Shown here piece by piece: positions 6,749 to 10,213 of a stretch of 10,213 nt of DNA. The position numbers and the translations under genes were made by a program. This stretch comes from Opitutia bacterium (GTDB taxonomy: Bacteria; Verrucomicrobiota; Verrucomicrobiia; Opitutales; Opitutaceae). The notes under the pieces were generated by a model. The model saw only the letters and a program-made list of their open reading frames with translations. It was not told the DNA's origin and made no database searches. Positions within the stretch are counted from its first letter, which is position 1, and each line of letters begins with the position of its first letter. The DNA lies in NCBI GenBank assembly GCA_003157575.1, contig PMKA01000459.1:1508-11720 (forward strand), in the 5' to 3' direction.

Positions 6749-6759
6749 GACGGTCAAGA
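6745..6759. promoter_or_regulatory. Second regulator operator, overlapping the araD start
   Basis: ACATGACGGTCAAGA matches the reverse complement of the 2890-2904 palindrome at 13 of 15 positions, keeping a perfect TGAC-G-GTCA core. It covers the araD ATG and overlaps a -10-like TATCTT (minus strand, 6762-6757) that lies 8 nt before the ATG. Binding here would block araD initiation. No good -35 is visible, and no Shine-Dalgarno sequence, so araD may also be leaderless. Confidence 0.65.
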
Positions 6760-6789
6760 TAAACACCCTTGCGGCGCCGAAACGGCGAG

Positions 6790-6817
6790 AAAAAAGAGCC
6801 CGGTTGGCAGGCCCGGG
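6790..6817 (-). terminator. Probable intrinsic terminator after the metallophosphoesterase gene
   Basis: Read leftwards, CCCGG (6817-6813), a 9-nt loop and CCGGG (6803-6799) form a 5-bp GC stem, followed after 3 nt by six T (6795-6790). This would stop transcription from the metallophosphoesterase gene before the araD start at 6748. The stem is short, so termination may be partial. A second hairpin without T-tract, GCAGCG/CGCTGC at 6859-6864 and 6875-6880, lies closer to the stop codon. Confidence 0.5.
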
Positions 6818-6891
6818 ATCACCCGCATCCTCTGCCCCCGGTTCGCCCACTGAGCCGCGCAGCGTTCAACACCCCGCTGCAGTGACCGACT

Positions 6892-8013
6892 TCACTCCTT
6901 CCGTAGAGTGATCCGCAGGATCTCGCCCGGCTGCCAGAGGCGCATCCGGGGCCCCCACGTCCCGGTGCCGCGTCCGACAATCAGCGTCATCCCGCCCACT
7001 TCCCAACGTCCGCCGACATAGGGGGTGGTCATCCGGACGATGTAATTGAACGGCCAGATCTGCCCGTTGTGCGTGTGGCCGCACAGCATGAGTCCGACCC
7101 CCAGCGAGGCAGCCGTCTTCACCTGTGCGGGCGAATGGGACAACAACACGACGGCGCCCGGGGGCCGGCCCGCCAGCGCGCGCTCGACCGCCTGCTCGCC
7201 GCCGCCAAACTGCCGGCGCGCACCGAGGTCATCCACCCCTGCAAGCACGAGCCCGGGCGCGAGCACGGCCGCCCGGTCGCGCAAGACCGTGTAGCCCGCC
7301 GCTTCAAGCAGCGCCACGCTGCGGTCAAGCCCGGCATAATACTCGTGGTTCCCCGTCACGGCCCAGACACCGCGGGGCGCCCGGAGCGTCCGGAGCACCG
7401 GCAGCAGCGGCTGCAACGATCCCACTTCGCTGTCGACCAGGTCGCCGACAATTACAACGGCATCCGGCTCCAGTTCGTCGAGCTGCGCGACGAGGCTCTC
7501 CATCCACTTCCTTCCGATCAGCGTGCCCAGGTGGAGATCCGACACCGCGACGAGCACCATCCCGTCGCATTCCTTCGCGAGCCCGGCCAGCCGCACCTCG
7601 CACCGGGTCACGACCGGCGGCCGCATCCCCTGGACGAATGCCACGGCGGAGAGCAGAAACGCCACGAGGACCGCCCCTCCCCTGATCATCGGGACGTGGC
7701 GTTGGAACAACCAGCCGCCGGCCGTGATCGCTTCCGCGGCCAACAACGCCACAAGCAAAAGGAACAGCACGCCCACCCAGTTCGCCGCGAAGAATTCCAG
7801 GGGCCGCCCGAGCACCGCCAGATGCCTGGCGTTCAGGAGGCGGGCCAGCGGGAAGCTGGCGGCGAACCCCAGGGCCGTCAGGAACACCGCATGACGCCCG
7901 AGGTGGTCCGCCACCCACGGCACGGACGCAAGCCGCCAGAACACATATCCGTGCATCGCGGCCCAGACTGAAAGGACGATCAGGATGAACATGGCAAATC
8001 GCAGTCGCGTCAC
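6892..8013 (-). CDS. Membrane-anchored calcineurin-like metallophosphoesterase
   Basis: This is a 373-residue protein. Residues 5-25, 42-60, 76-96 and 112-129 are hydrophobic and form about four membrane helices. The rest is a metallophosphoesterase domain with all five signature blocks: SDLHLG (Asp159, His161), VGDLVDSE (Asp191), TGNHEYY (Asn222, His223), LSHSP (His293) and CGHTHNGQIWP (His313, His315). This arrangement matches the YkuE-like/COG1408 group, whose members are membrane-linked phosphoesterases; some act on lipid-linked or UDP-sugar substrates. The substrate here is unknown. The start is the GTG at 8013-8011, which overlaps the upstream TGA (GTGA, read leftwards), showing translational coupling to the DUF2293 gene. 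The frame remains open upstream of the GTG but runs through that gene and has no family match. Confidence 0.92.
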   Translation of the reverse strand: MTRLRFAMFILIVLSVWAAMHGYVFWRLASVPWVADHLGRHAVFLTALGFAASFPLARLLNARHLAVLGRPLEFFAANWVGVLFLLLVALLAAEAITAGGWLFQRHVPMIRGGAVLVAFLLSAVAFVQGMRPPVVTRCEVRLAGLAKECDGMVLVAVSDLHLGTLIGRKWMESLVAQLDELEPDAVVIVGDLVDSEVGSLQPLLPVLRTLRAPRGVWAVTGNHEYYAGLDRSVALLEAAGYTVLRDRAAVLAPGLVLAGVDDLGARRQFGGGEQAVERALAGRPPGAVVLLSHSPAQVKTAASLGVGLMLCGHTHNGQIWPFNYIVRMTTPYVGGRWEVGGMTLIVGRGTGTWGPRMRLWQPGEILRITLRKE

Positions 8014-8723
8014 GGCTGACCCTCCGCGGCCGACGCCACGGCCGGCCGTGCGGCGGTCTCCCATTTCCGGAGGACGCGGTCGATCTCCGCCCGCACCTCC
8101 TCGCGCGCCAGCGGACGGTCGCCATGCTTCGCCAGCAGCTTGTCGTAAGGCGTGTGTTTGTGCCGGATGCGGGCCACGACCGCGAGACGCAGCGCCTGCC
8201 GGTCGAGCTGTTTTGCCGCGGCGGACCGGCCCACGCGTCCGGAATGCTTCTCGCAGGTCCACGCCGCGATCTGCGCCGCCTCTTCGGCGGGGCAGCCCGG
8301 AAATTCCAGACGGATGGCGCCCGTCACCGCCGCCAGAAAGGCCGGCTCCTGCGCCTCCCGCGCCTGGGCAGCCCTCTCGCGCCTGCGCTCGCGGATGTCC
8401 GCGTCCGCCAGGCATTCCTCCTCCGCCTTTCGGATCGCCGCCGGATCGGCGAGTATTCCCTGCCTTTCGTAGACCTGGCGGCTTCGCGACCACTGCACCA
8501 CCACGGCGCGAAGCGGGGAGTATTTCGTGGCCCGGCGGGTCAGCGCGGCATCCCCGCGGGGGAGATATTCAAGATGCTCCAGATCGGCGCAGTCGAGACA
8601 GAGCGGCTGCTCCTTTTCGAGGCGGATCCAGTCGCCCTTGGAAATCTCCCGCCCGCAATCCGCGCACTTCCCCTCGCGGCGCGTGATGAAAACGACGATG
8701 TCCTCTTTGTCGGCGGAGTTCAT
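8010..8723 (-). CDS. DUF2293 protein with N-terminal zinc-ribbon-like cysteines
   Basis: This is a 237-residue soluble protein. The N-terminal region has two cysteine pairs, Cys20-x2-Cys23 and Cys42-x2-Cys45 (GKCADCGREI and PLCLDCAD), spaced like a zinc ribbon. A charged Arg/Glu/Ala-rich segment (about 95-130) probably forms helices. The C-terminal part, with AIRLEFPGCPAEEAAQIAAW, VARIRHKHTPYDKLLAKHGD and REEVRAEIDRVLRKW, matches the DUF2293 pattern (RH-x-T-x-YD-x-LL). Its biochemical function is unknown to me. The ATG at 8723 is chosen over the further open upstream frame because it follows a promoter by 13 nt and directly precedes the cysteine region. It overlaps the metallophosphoesterase start by 4 bp, so the two proteins are made together and may cooperate. 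Confidence 0.85.
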   Translation of the reverse strand: MNSADKEDIVVFITRREGKCADCGREISKGDWIRLEKEQPLCLDCADLEHLEYLPRGDAALTRRATKYSPLRAVVVQWSRSRQVYERQGILADPAAIRKAEEECLADADIRERRRERAAQAREAQEPAFLAAVTGAIRLEFPGCPAEEAAQIAAWTCEKHSGRVGRSAAAKQLDRQALRLAVVARIRHKHTPYDKLLAKHGDRPLAREEVRAEIDRVLRKWETAARPAVASAAEGQP

Positions 8724-8736
8724 GATCCAGGGTCTC

Positions 8737-8764
8737 AAGATACGGAGCGCCGTCCTTCCGGCAA
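8737..8764 (-). promoter_or_regulatory. Promoter of the DUF2293-metallophosphoesterase pair
   Basis: Read leftwards, TTGCCG (8764-8759), a 16-bp spacer and TATCTT (8742-8737) form a sigma-70-like promoter 13 nt before the ATG at 8723. The leader would be only about 7 nt long, and no Shine-Dalgarno sequence is visible. Confidence 0.5.
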
Positions 8765-8892
8765 GACGGGAAGATTGGCTGCGACCCTCCGTTCCGTGCC
8801 GTCCGAAATCCTCCAATTTGGGCGCGCAACGCCACGAAGGCGTCGCGTCTCCACAAAGCGCCTGAATTCCCGAGGGAAACGACCGGAGCAAG

Positions 8893-8925
8893 AAAAACGC
8901 CGGCCCACACGGGGCGGGCCGGCGT
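8893..8925 (-). terminator. Strong intrinsic terminator of the symporter operon
   Basis: A perfect 10-bp GC-rich stem (8897-8906 with 8916-8925, ACGCCGGCCC/GGGCCGGCGT) has a 9-nt loop. Read leftwards it is followed directly by a T-run (8897-8893). It lies 28 bp after the stop of the small membrane protein gene and 170 bp before the DUF2293 start, separating the two operons. Confidence 0.9.
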
Positions 8926-8952
8926 CGCGGAGGGGGGGACCGGCTTTGGAGC

Positions 8953-9168
8953 CTACTTCTTGTCTTCGGGAGTTTTGCCCGAGGCGATCTTTGCGAGCGC
9001 GAGCATGGCGGCGCCAAAGACCAGGAGCACGATGCCCCAGATCAGGTTGATGTTGATGCCAAGGGAGCACTTGTAGATTCCGGAACCGGAGGAGATGCCA
9101 TACCCGGTCAGCAACAGACCGACGATCGAAAACATGAGGCCAATCGGCCAGCGGATATCGAGACCCAT
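8953..9168 (-). CDS. Small two-helix membrane protein downstream of the symporter
   Basis: This is a 71-residue protein. Residues about 8-26 (PIGLMFSIVGLLLTGYGI) and 41-62 (NLIWGIVLLVFGAAMLALA) are membrane helices, joined by a short loop with one Cys (YKCSLGI), and the end is charged (GKTPEDKK). The start MGLDIRWPIG is preceded by AAAGGA 8 nt before the ATG, one of the few clear ribosome-binding sites in the window. It begins 18 nt after the symporter stop, so the two genes are one transcript. I believe small proteins of this type recur beside sodium/solute symporters in Verrucomicrobiota, but cannot verify this here. A role as symporter subunit or stabiliser is inferred from position only. 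Confidence 0.8.
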   Translation of the reverse strand: MGLDIRWPIGLMFSIVGLLLTGYGISSGSGIYKCSLGININLIWGIVLLVFGAAMLALAKIASGKTPEDKK

Positions 9169-9186
9169 GACGGAGTTCCTTTCTTG

Positions 9187-10213
9187 TTACCAGAAGATGA
9201 CGTTGAGGACGACGCAGCATGCGAGGAGCAGCGAGCCGAAGACGGCGGGACGGAGGAAGAAGTTCTGCTCCTCCTCCTTCAGCCTCGGGGTCAGGGAATA
9301 GACCAGCCCCTTCATCTCGTCCACGGTCTTCCTCTGGGCGGTCAGCAGCGAGATGACCGCCGTGGCCAGCAGGCAGACGGTGAATGCGGTGGCGGCGAGC
9401 CAGAAGTTCTGGGCCATGTCGCTCGGGAAGGCGACCAGCTGCGCGAGATAGCCGCCCTTCACGCCGGGCAGGTTGCCCACCGTGAGTGTGACAGCGTGGA
9501 AGAGCGCCGAGGTGCCCATGCCGAGGATGAGGCCGATGAAGGCGCCCGTGCCGGTGCAGCGCGACCAGAACATGCCGAGCAGGAAGGTGGCGAAAAGCGG
9601 GGCGTTCACGAAACCGAAGACCAGCTGGATGATGTCCATCGCGTTGGTCCACCGGCTCGCAAAGTACGCGGCCGCGATGCTGAGCAGGATGCCGACGACC
9701 GTGATGAACCGGCCCATCCACATGTAGTGGCTGTCGGTCCGGTTCGGGGCGATGTAGGCCTGGTAGAGGTCATAGGTCCACACGGTGTTGAAGGCGGTGA
9801 CGTTGCCGGCCATCCCCGACATGAACGAGGCAAGCAGGGCGGTGAGCGCGAGGCCGAGCATGCCCGGCGGGCAGTAGCGCTTCACGAGCGAGAGGATGAC
9901 GCCGTCGTAGTCGTTCTCCGTAACCGCATCCTGAATACGGGCGCGGACGATCCCGTCCTCCAGCCTCCGCGCGGCGTTGTCGGCGACGAGTGCGTCGACT
10001 CTGGCCCTGTCCATCTTCATGCCGACGGCCTTGATGATCGCGTCCGAGGAGCCCGCGCCGGAATCCAGGGCGGCGACCGCAGCCTCCATCCTCGCCTCGT
10101 GGACGGGGGGCGACGGCAGGCGGTAGCCCTTGCCCGGCATGACGGCGAGCGCCACGGCGAGCATGCCGGGGATGATCACCAGCGCGGGGAAGAGCATCTT
10201 CGGAATGGCCGCG
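9187..10213 (-). CDS. Sodium/solute symporter (SSS family), C-terminal part
   Basis: 342 codons are visible; the N-terminal half lies beyond the window edge. The protein is an inner-membrane Na+-coupled transporter. A helix (KMLFPALVIIPGMLAVALAV) is followed by a hydrophilic loop of about 90 residues. Next comes LLASFMSGMAGNVTAFNTVW then TYDLYQAYI, which matches the conserved helix with Ser/Asn/Thr residues around the sodium site in SGLT-type proteins. Further helices include ITVVGILLSIAAAYF, MDIIQLVFGFVNAPLFATFL, GAFIGLILGMGTSALFHAV, the segment FWLAATAFTVCLLATAVISL, and a C-terminal SLLLACCVVLNVIFW. Location near ara genes suggests arabinose or an arabinose-containing sugar as substrate, but the operon is closed off by its own terminator and its promoter lies outside the window. 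Confidence 0.92.
   Translation of the reverse strand, partial: AAIPKMLFPALVIIPGMLAVALAVMPGKGYRLPSPPVHEARMEAAVAALDSGAGSSDAIIKAVGMKMDRARVDALVADNAARRLEDGIVRARIQDAVTENDYDGVILSLVKRYCPPGMLGLALTALLASFMSGMAGNVTAFNTVWTYDLYQAYIAPNRTDSHYMWMGRFITVVGILLSIAAAYFASRWTNAMDIIQLVFGFVNAPLFATFLLGMFWSRCTGTGAFIGLILGMGTSALFHAVTLTVGNLPGVKGGYLAQLVAFPSDMAQNFWLAATAFTVCLLATAVISLLTAQRKTVDEMKGLVYSLTPRLKEEEQNFFLRPAVFGSLLLACCVVLNVIFW

Noticed and set aside
6086..6853. A plus-strand open frame of 255 codons opposite araD
   Set aside because: It is an Arg/His-rich shadow of araD, with no motif and no promoter.
7069..7971. A 300-codon plus-strand open frame opposite the metallophosphoesterase gene
   Set aside because: The minus strand carries all the metallophosphoesterase signature motifs; this frame is low-complexity His/Arg/Pro-rich.
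8724..9017. N-terminal extension of the DUF2293 protein
   Set aside because: It would run through the symporter operon's terminator and be very basic; the ATG at 8723 follows its own promoter.
8735..9721. A 328-codon minus-strand open frame spanning the end of the symporter operon
   Set aside because: It runs in a shifted frame through the symporter, the small membrane protein and the terminator, and is His/Arg-rich without any family pattern.
1..10213. CRISPR array, tRNA or rRNA gene, insertion sequence with transposase
   Set aside because: I looked for regularly spaced repeats, cloverleaf arms and transposase motifs and saw none; no computation was run.

Overview
The window is GC-rich bacterial DNA dominated by an L-arabinose utilisation locus. 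AraA, AraB and AraD are recognised by close similarity to the enterobacterial enzymes. The regulator, however, is a LacI/GalR-type protein rather than AraC, and the nearby transporter is a sodium/solute symporter. The regulator's atypical hinge helix, a DUF2293 protein, and a small two-helix membrane protein after the symporter make me suspect a Verrucomicrobiota (Opitutaceae-like) genome. That placement is inference.

Layout. At the left, araB (1161-2831) and araA (1-1000, cut by the window edge) are read leftwards as one unit, with a REP-like hairpin between them. The LacI-type regulator (2926-3969) is divergent from araB, and the 94-bp gap holds a perfect 15-bp palindrome (2890-2904). From about 3970 to 6051 lies a block that looks acquired. 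It holds a YefM/YoeB toxin-antitoxin pair (4171-4673), about 400 bp with no convincing gene, then a small unknown protein coupled to a nucleotidyltransferase-like gene whose C-terminal part is out of frame (5112-6051). Beyond it araD (6056-6748) is read leftwards, ending 4 bp from the end of that block. A near-copy of the regulator palindrome overlaps the araD start. This ties araD to the same regulon although the block separates it from araBA.

To the right, a DUF2293 protein and a membrane-anchored metallophosphoesterase form a translationally coupled pair read leftwards (6892-8723). They probably have a housekeeping or unknown role unrelated to arabinose. A strong intrinsic terminator (8893-8925) then closes a leftward symporter operon: the C-terminal part of an SSS transporter (9187 to the window edge) plus a 71-residue two-helix membrane protein (8953-9168).

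Working together, the symporter could import arabinose or a related sugar. AraA isomerises it to L-ribulose, AraB phosphorylates it, and AraD epimerises it to D-xylulose 5-phosphate, under the LacI-type regulator. Several start codons (regulator, yefM, the 70-residue protein, araD) lack a Shine-Dalgarno sequence and sit 7-9 nt after a -10-like hexamer, suggesting leaderless mRNAs.
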